Origin: Cryptomeria japonica
Taxonomy: Eukaryota > Streptophyta > Pinopsida > Cupressales > Cupressaceae
Assembly: GCF_030272615.1 (NCBI RefSeq)
Contig: NC_081413.1
Coordinates: 556,969,136-557,033,135 of the forward strand
Length of the DNA stretch: 64,000 nt
Reading direction: 5' to 3'
The notes below the pieces were generated by a model. That model did no database searches and was not told where the DNA came from. It saw nothing but the letters and a program-made list of their open reading frames with translations. The position numbers and the translations under genes are program-made. Below, in pieces: positions 45,068 through 58,399 of the stretch (the first letter of the stretch is position 1; every line of letters begins with the position of its first letter).

Positions 45068-45934
45068 TATAGCATTGCAAATTGTACACCTTTACTAGTG
45101 TGTCCAATTTCACACTCTCCTAGCACCTATTTTAGTCTTTCCCTAGAAAATTGAAAAAGTCAGCCGGACTATGGTGTTAGCACCCTGGTCTTGTACCTTT
45201 TTCTCCGAATTTTGGGAGCTTAATTTGGCAGTATTATATTATTCAAATCTAGCTCCATGTGAAAATATATCAATTCTAAGTTGGGGTAAAGGTGATTTTA
45301 ATTATGTTTTCCCTATATAAGACATCTCTCTCATCTCATTTTCACAATTACACTTTATGCTAGCATTATAATCAATTCAAGGGAAATTATTCTTCCTCAA
45401 GAGAAGATCTGCTTCAAGAAGCAGCAAATTGCATCAAGTCATCTTCACATTATGTTTCAATTATGATTTTATCATGAATTTTATGTGATTTATCATGTTA
45501 TTGTATCAACACATGAAGCACTTATCCTAAGAACATTGAATCACCTATTGAAGGTATAATCATTTACATTCAAGCATTTCAACCTTGCCCTCAAAAGGCA
45601 AGCTTTTCTAATTCAGTTCAAGTTCAATTTCTATTTCAATTAGGGTTATGTTGTCACCAAGATTGCACCTAAGTGCTCAAGTAAAAAGCTCAGCAATCTT
45701 GTGAAACATTGGAAGATTTCCAGACCTGTGGGTTGCCTATGGTGGAAATCAACCTACAGAGTGAGTTGGTTCTTTGGTGAAACCTCCTAGAAAACTAAAA
45801 TTTGATTTGAGAAAAGGGCGAGAAAGCTTGCTGGAAATAAATTTCTACTGCTAGTCGGAGGTGATATACCAATGGTTTGATACTACTTGTCCTAAATAAA
45901 TTATCAGTTGTTAAAGAACTAAAACCTAATTACA
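45068..45934 (+). repeat. Presumed 3' LTR of element A
   Basis: It starts TATAGCATTGCAAATTGT right after the purine tract, as the right LTR of B does (TATAGCATTGTAAATTGT). Similarity to B then fades (CCAATTTCACACTCTCC...CACCTATTTTAGTC). The end at AACCTAATTACA is a guess by comparison with CACCATTACA in B. 45935-46767 has no recognisable feature. Confidence 0.4.
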
Positions 45935-46772
45935 AATAATATGAGATCATGAAAACTCATAAACATTTCATGTGAAGGCTTGAGAGTTTTTAGAATTTTG
46001 TTTGAAGGAAAGAGTTTTTCACAAGATTCAATCTTCTGAAAAATAGCATAACACAACACATAACCTGAGTATACAATGAAATTTCCTTGTTCTAAAAAGC
46101 ACTATGAGACAATAATAAAGGATTTAACAATAAATCACAATATTTTTATCAAAGAAAGCACTATGAGCTACAACCCTTCTTGCTACTGAGTAATGCAACA
46201 AAAGAAATAACTAATTGAGAAAAGAGAAGGAGATAAAGCCTTATAGAAGAGAAGTCTAGAAGAAGTTGAAGAAGAACCGATGTAGAACTATTATCTCCAC
46301 CTTGGATTCATCTTCAATTATTTGAAAATATCTTTTGAGAAAATTTGATCCAAAACCATGCAAAAAGGGACCCAAAACTAAGCCAAATTGAAATTTGACT
46401 ACTGGAAAAGCTATCTCAAGTCACAGTGCACCCATGTGGGGTCTCTAGTTGAAGTCTAACTATTGCAAACTACTCAAAACACCTCATTTGTAGGGTCAAA
46501 CTAATTGTGTGAACAAGAACTCCAACATTTGCTGCTTTAAGTAGCCCTAGGATTGTTGCTAAACTAATGTGCATGAAAATTCAACTGATTGATGATCCTT
46601 TAGAGCATTGGGTCGAATTTGAACCTTATCATATCATAAAAAGACCCAAAATTACTTCAAATAGGTGATTTGTGAGTATAAACTCCTCCTCAACTGATAA
46701 CCTATCTATAATCAAGCTAAAAAGATGTAGAAATGCCATGTATATTGTTGCAATAATGTACTTTGTTGGTTG

Positions 46773-47999
46773 TGTTGGCCATCTGGTGGAATTGATTATG
46801 TGTTGCATTGGTGTTTTGTCATTGATTCCAACACTAGCTTTTTGGATGCTTTATCGACACCCTTTTGGTCATGGTAGGTTGAGTGGTTTCTAGTTAACTT
46901 GGATCCGACATGATCCGATAGGCTCTGGTATAATCTGGTGATGGAATTAGCTTATTCATGATACTCATGCTCATATTTGGTCAATTGGTTTTGGTCTGGT
47001 AATTGGTTGATATCCTTCCTGCTTAGAAGATTGGTTTCTGGTTCCGACAAGGGTTTCACTGGTAGAGATTTTGGTGGAGATCTTTGATGAATTGCATAAT
47101 TGGTGTTGGTACAGCTTCTGGTGGAGTTTTAGGATGTTGTTGGTGATCATGTTCGAGACTTGGTGATTGGAGATCATTGTTGTGGCGTATGGACCTATAC
47201 TTGGTCCCTGTTGATCTAGGTTATGGACCGACTTTGATGTAACGTGTGGATAGGACCTATTAATGTATTTATGGATTTCTTATGTGTTGATATTATTTTT
47301 TTGGTCTAAGACTGACATGGCTTGCAACTATGTGATAAGGTTATTGTCTGGTGGCCGACCTGATTGTTTATGGTCGAGGGTTTGTATATATAGATGTAAC
47401 ATCTAATTGTAGATCATCATGGTTATTGTGTGAGGTTATGGTCAAGAAATGTTATGTGCGAATAATGTAATATCATTCAGGCAGAGGAGTTGGTCGATCA
47501 TTGGAGATCAAATTGGGTGTATGCAAGAGAATTTAGTCCTTTGGTATTGAGCTTAACCAGAACTATACTCAGGCATAGGAGATGCTATCTTTTACAGTTC
47601 AACACTTCTCCAGATTGTAGTCTGGGTTTCTATGTAGTTAGTGAGGCTCCTTTTGTGATGAGAGTGCGCTCTAGGCTATTGGCCTTCCTGCAAGTGCAGG
47701 CCCCTTCATTGTAATTCACATACTTACTGTAGAAGTATTATCTGACTGTGGGTAGGCTTACCACCATGGTTTTTCCCTTTACCGATATTTCCACGTACAA
47801 ATATTGGTGTCATGTGGATGGTATTTATCCTGTGATTAGTTTTTATGCTTAATTGGTTTATGTGCTATTTTGATATTAATTTTTTGGGTTCCGGTATTAA
47901 TTTTAAATTGCTAATGGTTTTGATAATTTATGACAATTGATTCACCCCCCCCCCCCCCCCGCCCTCTCAGTTGTCTTCTGGTTATTGAATTGTCTAACA
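46773..47999 (+). repeat. 5' LTR of older copia element
   Basis: It starts TGTTGGCC and ends GTCTAACA. A TATATATAG box lies near 47386-47394. A C run (47946-47960) forms part of the TTCACCCCC...CCTCTCAG motif near the end and is much shorter in the right LTR. Confidence 0.95.
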
Positions 48000-48001
48000 A
48001 T

Positions 48002-48013
48002 TGGTATCAGAGC
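48002..48013 (+). other. Primer binding site of older copia element
   Basis: TGGTATCAGAGC starts two bases after the LTR end, identical to the sites at 5256 and 18447. Confidence 0.95.
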
Positions 48014-48057
48014 TTTGGTCCTCTCTGCAGAAAGCTTAACCACTTGAGGAAGATCCT

Positions 48058-51000
48058 ATGGCAACTAACAGTTCAAGTTCATCCAGTTCTTCTAGAGCTA
48101 TCTTTCGAAGGGATATTTTGAGGCTTGATGGAACAAATTACACAATATGAAAGATTGGGATGGAGACTCATCTAAGATGTCTTGGCAAGGAGATTTGGGA
48201 GATCACACAAAATGGTGTCACACCCTATAATCTGGGATCTGGCAATCCTCCTCCGACAAACCTAGACAAGGAGCTTGAGAATGATTTTAGAGAAAGAGAA
48301 TCCCTCTTTTGTGCACTTTCTAATCAACAAATAATGGGATTAACCAACAAATCATCTGGAAAGGCTATATGGGATAAGTTGGAGACTCTTAATGAAGGTG
48401 ACCCTACAGTAAAAATTTCAAAACTTGATGGTTACCGAGTGAGATATGAAAACCTGAAGATGGAAGAAGATGAAAGGATTATTGCATTCATGGAAATGGT
48501 AAATGAAATTGTTATGGGAATTCAATATTGTGGTGGAACTCTGAGCGAAGATGAAATTGTTTCTAAAGTCCCGAGAGCCCTACCACCGGCTTACAAAATG
48601 AAGGCTACTACTATTAATGAGTTAAGAACAATGGCTAATACATTTCTCAACAGAGATACTTTGGTTGGGAAACTATCTGCCTTTGAGCTTGAAGAATTTG
48701 AACCTTCTAGAGCTATGAAGTTTGAACCTACTTTTCATGCATCTACATCTACAACTGGTAAGCAAGACTGGAAAGCTTTGTATGCAAAGGAATTGGAACA
48801 TATGAAGAGAGAAGATGATGAGTTTGAGCAACTTGAAGCATTATTTACTAGAAGAGTACCTAAAGGACCTGTAGGAAGTAAGTATGAAGGAAAATCACCT
48901 TTTAAATGTTTGGCACGTAATAAGATTGGTCATTTTGCATCTAGATGTCTTGAAAGAAATTCAAGATTTAAAGAAAGAGTTAGAAAATCATTTAAGCCTA
49001 ACCCTAGATATCTAAACAAGTATAAATACAAGAAAAACAAAGATAAATCATGCTACATAGCAGATGAAGAAGGCATTACTGATTCAAATGATGAACCAAC
49101 AAAAGACTCTGCTAGTGGATCTGGCAATGGAAAGGAGTGGGTATTCTTGTTTATCAAGGAAGATGATCCGACATTGGAAGAGAATGTACCTGAAGAGAGG
49201 GCACTTGCTGCTAAAATCGAAGACAAAAATGAATGGGTAATTGACAGCGGTTGTTCACATCATATGACTGGAGATAAAGGGAAGTTTTTGTCTTTGCAAG
49301 AATTTGATGGTGGTCTAGTTAGATTTGGAGATGACAAGGCATGTATGATCAAAGGAAAAGGAACTATATCATTGGATGGTAAGAACAATACTGACAATGT
49401 TTATTACGTTGAAGGTTTGAGGCATAATATTTTGAGTGTAGGTCAATTGGTAGATAAGGGATTTCAATTATAGTTCAAGGATGGCAAATGCAAAATCATT
49501 AATAGATCTAGCTTGGAAATTGCAACCAGTACTCAGACAAAATGTAATATATTTCATTTGAACTCCAATGAGAAGACATGTTTAATTACACAGATTGATG
49601 AGAGTTGGCTATGGCATAAAAGGTTGTGTCATGTGAATTTTGATTGCATTGTGAAGATCAGTTCAACTAAGGCAGTTAGGAATATACCTAAGATTATGAA
49701 GCCCTATAATCCAGTATGTAAAGAATGTCAAATGGGTAAACAGGTCATAACCTCTTTTAGAAGTAGACAAGATAAATCAAATGATGTTCTTGATCTTATT
49801 CATACTAATTTGTGTGGCCCTGCTAGAGTTAAAAGTTTTCAAGGTGATAGATATTTCATGCTAATCTTTGATGATTAATCTAGAATGATGTGGGTTACTT
49901 TTTTGAGAGAAAAATCTGAAGCATTTGTTAAAATCTTTAAGACTAAAGTGGAAACTGAGACAGGATTGAAGATTAAATGTTTGAGATCAGATCATGGTGG
50001 TGAATTCACATCCGGTGAGTTTAATAACTTTTGTGACAAACATGGTATAAGAAGACGATTTTCTGCTCCCCAGACACCTCAACAGAATGGAGTTGTGGAA
50101 AAAAAGAACATAACTATCTTGGATGCTACTAGAACAATGATGATGGATGCTAGTCTACCTCATATCTACTGGAGAGAAGAAGTGAGCACAACGGTTTATA
50201 CATTCAACAGAGTACATATCAAAGGAGAAACCGATAAGATACCTTATGAATTATGGTTTGACAATACACCTACAATTAAGTATTTCAAAAATTTTGGTAG
50301 TAAATGTTATATCACGAGAGATGATATTATTGGGAAATTTGATCCTAGATGTGATGAAGGCATATTTCTTGGTTATTCTAATGAAAGAAAAGCATATAAA
50401 TGTTATAACAAAAGATTGCAGAGAATTGTGGAGAGTGCTAGTGTTAAAGTAGATGAGCTAAACATAAGTCAAATCAAAGTTTATGAGAAGGAACCGGTAG
50501 TGGAATTGATTATATTTGAAGCGGTAGCACCTTTACCGGAACAAAGAGTTGAACCAGTTACTCCGGCAATATCAGATAATTCTACAGTAATTGAAGAACA
50601 AGGAAGAGGAACAAAAAGTCAAAAGATCCCTAGGTATGTGAGATTGAATCATTTAGAAGATCAGATCATTGGGGATAACAGCAATGGAGTGATGACAAGA
50701 AAAAGACTGGCAACTAATGAGGTATGTTTAATTTCACAAGTTGAACCGGTATCAGTAATTGAGGCATGTAAAGATGAACATTGGTTGAAAGCTATGGAAG
50801 AAGAATTAGATCAAATTGAGAAAAATAACACATGGACCTTGGTTCCCCGGCCTAAAAATAAAAATCTTATTGGAACTAAATGGGTTTTTAGGAATAAATT
50901 GAATGAGGATAGTTAAGTTATAAGGAATAAGGATAGACTAGTTTGTAAAGGATATTCTTAGAAGGAAGGAATTGATTATGGAGAGACTTTTGCACCTATA

Positions 51001-52278
51001 GCTAGGATTGAAGCTGTAAGATTATTTCTTGCCTATGCTGATTATAAAAACTACAAGGTTTATCAGACGGATGTTAAATGTGCATTTTTGAATGGGGATC
51101 TTGATGAGGAAGTTTATATTGAGCACCCTGATGGTTTTTCACTATCAGATGATACATATATGCTTTGCAGGCTAAGGAAAGCTTTATATGGATTGAAACA
51201 AGCACCTAGAGCTTGGCATGCAAGGTTGGATAAATATCTTTTGAAGCTTGGTTTTACTAAGGGCAGTGCTAACAATAATTTATATTATAAGATCACTGAT
51301 GATGATATACTAATTATTGAAGTATTTGTTGATAATATTATTTTTGGAGGTGAAGATAAGTTATGCATAGAATTTTCTAAGAATATGGAAAAAGAATTTG
51401 AGATGTCTATGATTGGTGAGATGAAATTTTTCTTAGGTTTGCAGATTACTCAGAATGACAAAGGTATTTTCATCTGTCAAACTAAATATGCTAAGGAATT
51501 GCTGAAGAAATTTGGTATGGGAGATTCTAAACTGGTAAGTACTCATATGGTTACAAGTGAGAAATTAACAAGAAAAGATGTTTCTGCACGGGTAAATCCT
51601 ACAAGATACAAATCTATGATTGGAGATCTTCTTTATTTGACTCAAACTAGGTCTGACATTATGAATGTTGTTTTTATTGTTTCAATATTTTAGAGTGATC
51701 CTAGAGAAAATCATGAGATGGCGGTGAAAAGGATTTTTAGATACTTACAAGGTACATCAGAATATGGTTTGTGGTACCCTAAGGATGACAACTTTACTTT
51801 ATGTGCATATACAAATATTGATTGGGCTGGAGATGTTGATGACTGAAAAAGTACTTCCGGTGGAGCTTTCTTTCTTGGAAAGAAGTTGGTTTTATGCATC
51901 AACAAGAAATAATCATGCACTTATTTATCTACTACGGAAGCTGAGTATGCTGTTGCTACTACTAACTGCACACAAGTTTTTTGGATGAAGCAAATGTTGA
52001 AGGATATAAAGGTGGATTGTGATGCACCGGTAGTTATTCACTGTGATAACTCTGCTACTATTGATATATCAAAGAATCTAATATTTCATTCTAAAACAAA
52101 GCATATATCTATCAAGTATAACTTTTTGAAGGAGAAGGTGGATGCAAATGAAGTTAGACTGGTTTATGTGAACACTAAAGAGCAGATTGCAAACATTTTC
52201 ACTAAACCTTTGTCCAAGGAATCATTTGAGTACCTGAGAGACAAATTGAGAGTTTCTGCCCCTCCAGTAGAGACTTGA
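48058..52278 (+). pseudogene. Copia gag-pol polyprotein, single frame with eight stops
   Basis: ATG at 48058 opens a serine-rich N-terminus, then Gag (LDGTNYTI...KIGMETHLR). The zinc knuckle CLARNKIGHFASRC has lost its second Cys. Protease keeps VIDSGCSHHM (49240). Integrase has CKECQMGK, LRSDHGGEF and TPQQNGVVE. RT has YIEHPDGF and FVDNIIFGG, where the YVDD catalytic box has lost its second Asp. RNase H shows TTEAEY and HCDNSA. Stops are at 48148 (Trp expected), 49471, 49876 (Tyr expected in DDYSR), 50914, 50959, 51691, 51844 (Arg expected in DDRKS) and 51910. Four of these stand where Gln is expected. No frameshift interrupts the 1406 codons. Confidence 0.95.
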
Positions 52279-52636
52279 TTGATGTAGTTTGGCATCAGAC
52301 CAGTATGCACTATCAGAGATATTATTCATTCTGGCACTGATGTGGGATACTATTGCTCAGGGGGAGTAGTCAGCTTTGTGATTCAGAGGCTTGTGTTTTT
52401 TGCTTTGATATTTTTATCAGATTTTTGGTATTGATGTCAAAGGGGGAGAGATATTGATGTGAAAAAGAAAAAGTAAAAAGGGGAGAAAAACTTAAGGAGC
52501 TGTATACATTAGGGGGAGTTTGATCTTTATTTCAAAGTTGTATGCAGGAGATTGTTGGTTGTCTTTTGTTGGGGGAGACTTGTTTGCCATTTCTTAGTAC
52601 TCATCTAGTGTTTCCATCAATGCCAAAGGGGGGAAT
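52279..52636 (+). other. GGGGGAG reiterations and polypurine tract
   Basis: TCAGGGGGAG (about 52358), AAAGGGGGAG (about 52439), TTAGGGGGAG (about 52510), TTGGGGGAG (about 52569) and AAAGGGGGGAAT (52625-52636) occur between the gag-pol stop and the right LTR. The last abuts it. The right LTR starts TATTGG, a G-to-A change of the terminal TG. Confidence 0.8.
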
Positions 52637-53851
52637 TATTGGCCATTTGGTGGAATTGATTATGTGTTGCATTGGTGTTTTGTCATTGATGCCAACACTA
52701 GCTGTTTGGATGCTTTACCGACGCCCTTTTGGTCCTAGTAGGTTGAGTGGTTTTTGGTTAACTTGGATCTGACATGATCTGGTAGGCTCCAATATAATCT
52801 GGTGATGAAATCAACTTGTTCACGATACTCATGCTCATATTTGGTCAGTTGGTTTTGGTTTGGTAATTGGTTGATATCCTGCTTGTTTGAGAATTGGTTT
52901 CTAGTCTCGGTGAGGGTTTCACCGACATAGATTTTGGTGGAGATCTTTGATAAATTGCATAATTGGTGTTTGTGTAGCTTCTGGTGGAATTTCAGGATGT
53001 TGTTGGTGATCATGTTCGAGACTTGACGACTGGAGATCATTGTTGTGGCATATGGACCTATACTTGGTCCCAGTTGATCTAGGTTATGGACCGCCTTTGA
53101 TGTAACATGTGGATATGACCCATTAATGTATTTCTAGATGTCTTATGTGTCGATATTATTTGTTTGGTCTAAGGCCGACATGATTTGTAATTATGTAATT
53201 AGGTTATTGTATGGTTACTGACCTAATTGTTTATGGTTGAAGGTTTGTATATATAGATGTAATATCTCATTGTAGATCATCATGGTTATTGTGTGAGGTC
53301 ATGGTCAAGGAATATATGTGCAAATAATGTAATATCATTCACGCAGAGGAGTTGGTCGATCATTGGAGATCGAACTGGGTTTATGTAAGAGGATTTATTC
53401 CTCCAGTATCGAGCTTAACCAGAACTGTCCTCAAGCATAGGAGATGCTATCTTTTGTAGTTCAACACTTCTTCAAATTGTAGTTTGGATTTCTATGTAGT
53501 TAGTGAGGCTCCTTTTGTGATGAGTAGTGCACTCTTGGCTATTGGCCTTCCTGCAAGTGCATGCCCCTTCATTGTAATTTACATACTTACTGCAAAATTA
53601 TTATCTGACTGTGGGTAGGCTTCCCATCATGGTTTTTCCCTTTACCAGGTTTTCCATGTACAAATCTTGGTATCATGTGGATGATATTTATTCTGTGATT
53701 ATTGTTTATGCTTAATTGGTTTATCTGCTATTCCGATATTAATGTTTTGGGTTCTGGTATTAAATTTTAAATTGCTAATGGTTCTGATAATATGTGACAA
53801 CTGATTCACCCCCACCTCTCAGTTGTCTTCCGGTTATTGAACTGTCTAACA
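52637..53851 (+). repeat. 3' LTR of older copia element
   Basis: It is the partner of 46773-47999. It ends TGTCTAACA and is followed by GGTTG at 53852. Confidence 0.95.
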
Positions 53852-53856
53852 GGTTG

Positions 53857-56800
53857 AACCATAAATCGAACAAAATCATTCATAATGTATACTCTTTAGG
53901 CTGTTAGGAGGATTGCTTTGAAGTATGGTGACAAGCTTTTGGTTTCATGAGTATTGTCAATTGCCTCTTATAATCTGCATATAGCATGATCTATTCATAT
54001 GTGCTCTACTCATTCTAAATTATATAGACTTGTCATGGTCTCATAATGCCTCTAAGGTCTGATCACTTTGATCTTAAAGGTCTCTGAGCTACCTTTGACC
54101 TCTATCTTCTAACACTAATGTCTTGCCCTTGGGCCATGATTGTGCTTTATGGGTGTTCACTAATATCCTTTTCTAATCTAAAGGAGGGATATTCTCATCA
54201 TTTCTTAGTTTATGACTATCCTTGAAGTTGCTCCATGAACTGTATTTCAATTTTTTAATTATTCTTTAGACCTTCAAACACTTCTCTTTCTTAGTACTAT
54301 GACAATGACTATCGAGAAGCATCAAGACTTTATTATGGATGTAAAAGGCTCTTTGTGTCATTATCACACCTTGATCACTACTCACTATCAACACCTTTTT
54401 GTGGTGGTATTTGTACTGTCTCACTGGTCTTTTAGAACTGTCTTTAGGGCTGCTACCGACTATCCCAAGTTTGTCATTGTGAGTTGCTATATGTGAATTG
54501 ATGACTGTGATAATATGATTATCCCTATGACCTTGGTTTCTTTCAAGCTCTGTACATGCTTTGAGATTTCTTTTACTGTCCAAACTTTCATGGACTGTTC
54601 TTCCTTGAAGATTGCCCCTTTATCATTCACCTAGGGTTTGACTCAATACTATATGGTGATGACAGTGTACTTTATCTCATATTTATGCCTACAAAAGAAA
54701 CCTTTACTCATTGTCTTATACCCTTTCAAGCTTAATCATATCCAATACTCTCTAAATCTGATGAATATCCCTTTGAGGGTGGTTGTCATGATGGATTGTT
54801 AACGAATGGCTCTATTTGAGTGTGTTTGGTTATCTCCTGTCATTCTTTTTGAACTGTGATGTTTCCTTTATTTCACTATCACAATGATTTGATAACAAGA
54901 TGCCCTTTTGGATGGGTGCTTTTTATTGTTGTAGCTATCACACCTTTGATTACATATTTGATTATAGACTGCCTTATTCCCACAATCTTTACTGATAAAT
55001 ATAGTGCCTCTGTTATCTGAGATGGCTCTTTATGAAAGTCTTTGTTGAAAGCTTATACTTTACTCTTGGCTCTATCTCAAAGTTCCTATCTCTTTTTCAG
55101 GTCTGCAATGTGAAGATTGTGCAATAATCTTCCTCTGGTCGGTGTTTGACATGAACTCAAGGTCTATTTTTGGACTGTTAACATGATTAGACTGCAAATC
55201 TCTTGTATCTGATTTATGACTATATTGTTGATCATTTGGACTATTCTAGGTCATTAGACTGTCTTCAGGTACCTTGTGAACTACATCTTTTCTTTATATT
55301 TTATCTAAAGACTTCTCTAGAATTCATGGTATTCCTTGTTCTTTGCTTGTAGCATAAACTGTATCTAAAATCTATGACTGTGCTTTATGCTACTACAAGA
55401 CATTGTAAAGCTACCCTCCTATGCATGCACATTGGGTTGCTAGCACTTACTTATTTCTCTATGAATTAAGACTGAGCTGCTAAGGGGCTCTATGTGGTTG
55501 AATGGTTGTATTTTAATGGAGTGAGTAATTATTCTTGAGTGTTGCTAATGACTGCCATCTCTGAGTTTCTTGGTCACTTTGAATGTCATATGATTGTTTA
55601 TTAAGTCATGGGTTGTGAATGAGGTCTTTTTGATGCTACTCTTTTTTTGTGACTGTATTCATTCATCATATGATGTCTGTGCTCAATAAAATGAGCAACC
55701 CTTCCATTATGATCCTGATCTGCAACTTTGATGATGCTTTATTCTATCTTTGATGGCCATCAGTACTTTGTATGCTTTCTTTTCTATAGAGATTTTCGTT
55801 ATGGATTTAGACAGTCTATAAGGATATGATTGTTCTCTCATTATTTCCTATTACTCTTTATTCTTCCTTTAGTTGCCCTAGCTTTAAGACCACGCTAATG
55901 TATTTTTCCAATGATCTTTGTATGCCTTCATTGAGTATTTGATTCTATTATATCACTATCCTCATGGATTGACCTTGATATGTATTTGATTTTCTTGAAT
56001 GTTTTGTCATGGAGCTTCTATGTCTGTCTTCATGCTTTGGACTGCAAGTGAGCATTCTGAAGAGTCACTTTCATTCATATTAACATGTGAACTATCTTCT
56101 AAGCTGGATTAACCATGTTTTACTATCTCTGGAACTTTAGACTATGAATACTCCGAAGAGTATGACTGCTCCATTCTTTGTAGGTCTGTGGTTGCTTGTG
56201 CTTGACCCCTTACTATGTCTTGATGATGTTCTATCATAGATTGTGATGGGGATCTTGATGACTGATTCTTTTAAAATGCATGCAGCCTCCTTTGATAATG
56301 CTTGTAGTCTCCTTTGATACCCTTGGTTTCTTTCCATTTTGATCTCTAATATCTACTATGACAAGATCTCAATAGTTCTTTGGATATGGCCTAGACTATT
56401 ATTACTATCTTGCTTCTCACATTCATTATTTAGTGTATTATTGATGACTGTATATGACAATCTTTTCTTTCACTGTTAAGACATTAAACTATCCTTATGT
56501 GTTGTTGTAGTTGTTCTATTATGAAATGGATTCCCTACGACTGATAAAAGAATGATCTCTTTGTGATCATAATCTTTTCAATCTATGCACTTCATTGTCA
56601 TCTCACTGTTATTAACCTTCTGCAATTGCCAATGGATATTCTGACTGTTGCAATTATTTTTATTCCTCTTGCCCATATTCTTGTTTTGATAATGAGGAAT
56701 GAAGTATGTTGCTTCTCTTTTCACATTGTTTTCTATCTTTTGTCACAGGATTCCTTGAGAACACTGTATCTTGGCTTTTGAATGCTCTTTGATTCATAGT

Positions 56801-57780
56801 GTATGCATTCTCATAAAAACTAATCCATGTGACTAAATTTTTGAGGTTATCTTGCCCTTGGAATGCCAAAAGCCTAAGAATGAATGAATCTTTGAATAGA
56901 TAAGCTTGTTGCTCCTTCATTGTCTCAGATTTTTATCTCTATTCTTTAACATTGAATGCATGATAATAATCAAATCTTGAAAAGAACATCGAGAGCTTCA
57001 TGTAAAGATTAAATGAAAGGTATCACATATAACATGAACTTCTCCCAAATTAACAATTGATACTTTTAAAGATGCATGGTGTCCTGAGACCAATAAACCT
57101 TTTGCACACATGAATAACCAAGGAACATAATAAAGAGCCAAGGTATGTGGATTGGATTTGAAATCCTACCTCATCCCGCATCTTTGCTAGAAATTTTCCT
57201 TGATCTACCTTTAGCACTATTGTTAATTTGATTGAAAACTTCTTATCCTTCTGTAAACTGCTCCTTTTTTGTAGATCTACTAACCCATATTTACAAACAA
57301 TTGTTTGCATTCAATGAATTTCTCCAAACCGTGGTTATTTTACCCTTATGGCCACCATTTTAGCCTTGCATGAGGATGAATCTGCAATGAAACAAGACTT
57401 CTTTTTTTTGCAAACAATCCATCTTTCTCAATGTTAAACCCTAGTTTAGCTGTCCATATGTGAAAAGCTTCATGATAGGACAAGTGCACTTGAGATCTCT
57501 TCTCTTAAAATGAAACCTGGGAGACTTATTTTTTTCCTTACATTTAAAACTTGATCTTGATTCCCTCCAAAGACCATTTCAATATATTCTTTCAACATGG
57601 AAAGGATAACTTAAAAATTTTGGGCTTAAATAAGAGGACAAAATGAATGTTTTAAAACTCGTCGTTATTAAACCAAGGTCATTTGATTTTATATTTTGGT
57701 CCCTTCTAGCATAAAACCATCACAAAACCCCTTTGATAAGACCCATGACTAATTACAAGGATATTTCTGGCCTAGACCAA
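53857..57780. other. Unassigned stretch, GACTG-rich in its first 2.8 kb
   Basis: No sustained frame or known domain was found on either strand. From about 54500 to 56650 the pentamer GACTG occurs about 16 times on the plus strand and rarely on the other, often as TGATGACTGT or TTGGACTG. The minus-strand frames at 54266-54583 and 56137-56337 share ERNQG(H/Y) and may be relics of one protein, but this is too weak to call. 56700-57780 holds nothing recognisable. Confidence 0.4.
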
Positions 57781-57784
57781 AAAT

Positions 57785-58330
57785 AAGTAATAGATTAATT
57801 CCAAACCTAGGGTTTGACCTAAGGTAAACCCCTATCCATGACACCCTTTCTTTCCTCTTATATGCAGTTATAGGTTTCCATTGGAGTGGCCAATTTTTGA
57901 GAGATCTGAGTAGACAAGCACATACCCATCATCAGAATTTGGACCTAGACCTCAAGAAATAGGGCATCCAGTGCCATAGTCCTCTAAGATCAGGCCACCT
58001 TGCACCTTGGTCCTCCCCATTCAGCCTTTGATTTGGTAGGAAGCTCTCAGGAAATCTCAAATTTCATCCCCCTCAATTTGCAGTTAAACCTAGTCTCTAG
58101 GACTAGGGCACCCAACACCCTGGTCCTGCCAATTTGAGCCTAGATTCTAGTCATAGGTGCACAACAAAATTCCATTCTCAGATCTATACTTGTTGTCTCA
58201 GTTTTGTTAAGTTATCAATCTGTTGTCTTATTGTTTTAGTCACTTGTATTCATCTTCTTTGCATAGTTTCACATCCTCCCATATTTTGCACATTCCCTTA
58301 CATAGCAACAAAGGAATAGAAACCCTAAAT
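57785..58330 (+). repeat. Diverged gypsy LTR fragment related to element B
   Basis: AGATTAATTCCAAACCTAGG, GGTTTGACCTA-GGTAAACCCC, TTTCCATTGGAGTGG and AGGACCAGG-type words match, in the same order and orientation, the second half of the B LTRs (43700-43870). Boundaries are approximate and no partner was found. Confidence 0.5.
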
Positions 58331-58399
58331 GTATTCCTTGGCTCTCTTTTATAAGAGTTAGTCAAACAGAATCACTCCTTTAGGTGCATTTGTATTCCG

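Larger units (their letters stand above)
46773..53851 (+). mobile_element. Full-length older Ty1/copia retrotransposon
   Basis: LTRs at 46773-47999 (1227 bp) and 52637-53851 (1215 bp), TSD GGTTG at 46768-46772 and 53852-53856, primer site at 48002, one gag-pol frame, then repeated GGGGGAG tracts and a purine tract. By eye the LTRs differ by roughly 12% over the first 700 bases, so the insertion is much older than the copy at 17999. Gene order PR-IN-RT-RNase H marks copia. It shares LTR termini and the CACCCC...CCTCTCAG motif with the pol-less element and is a candidate relative of its helper. Confidence 0.95.
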
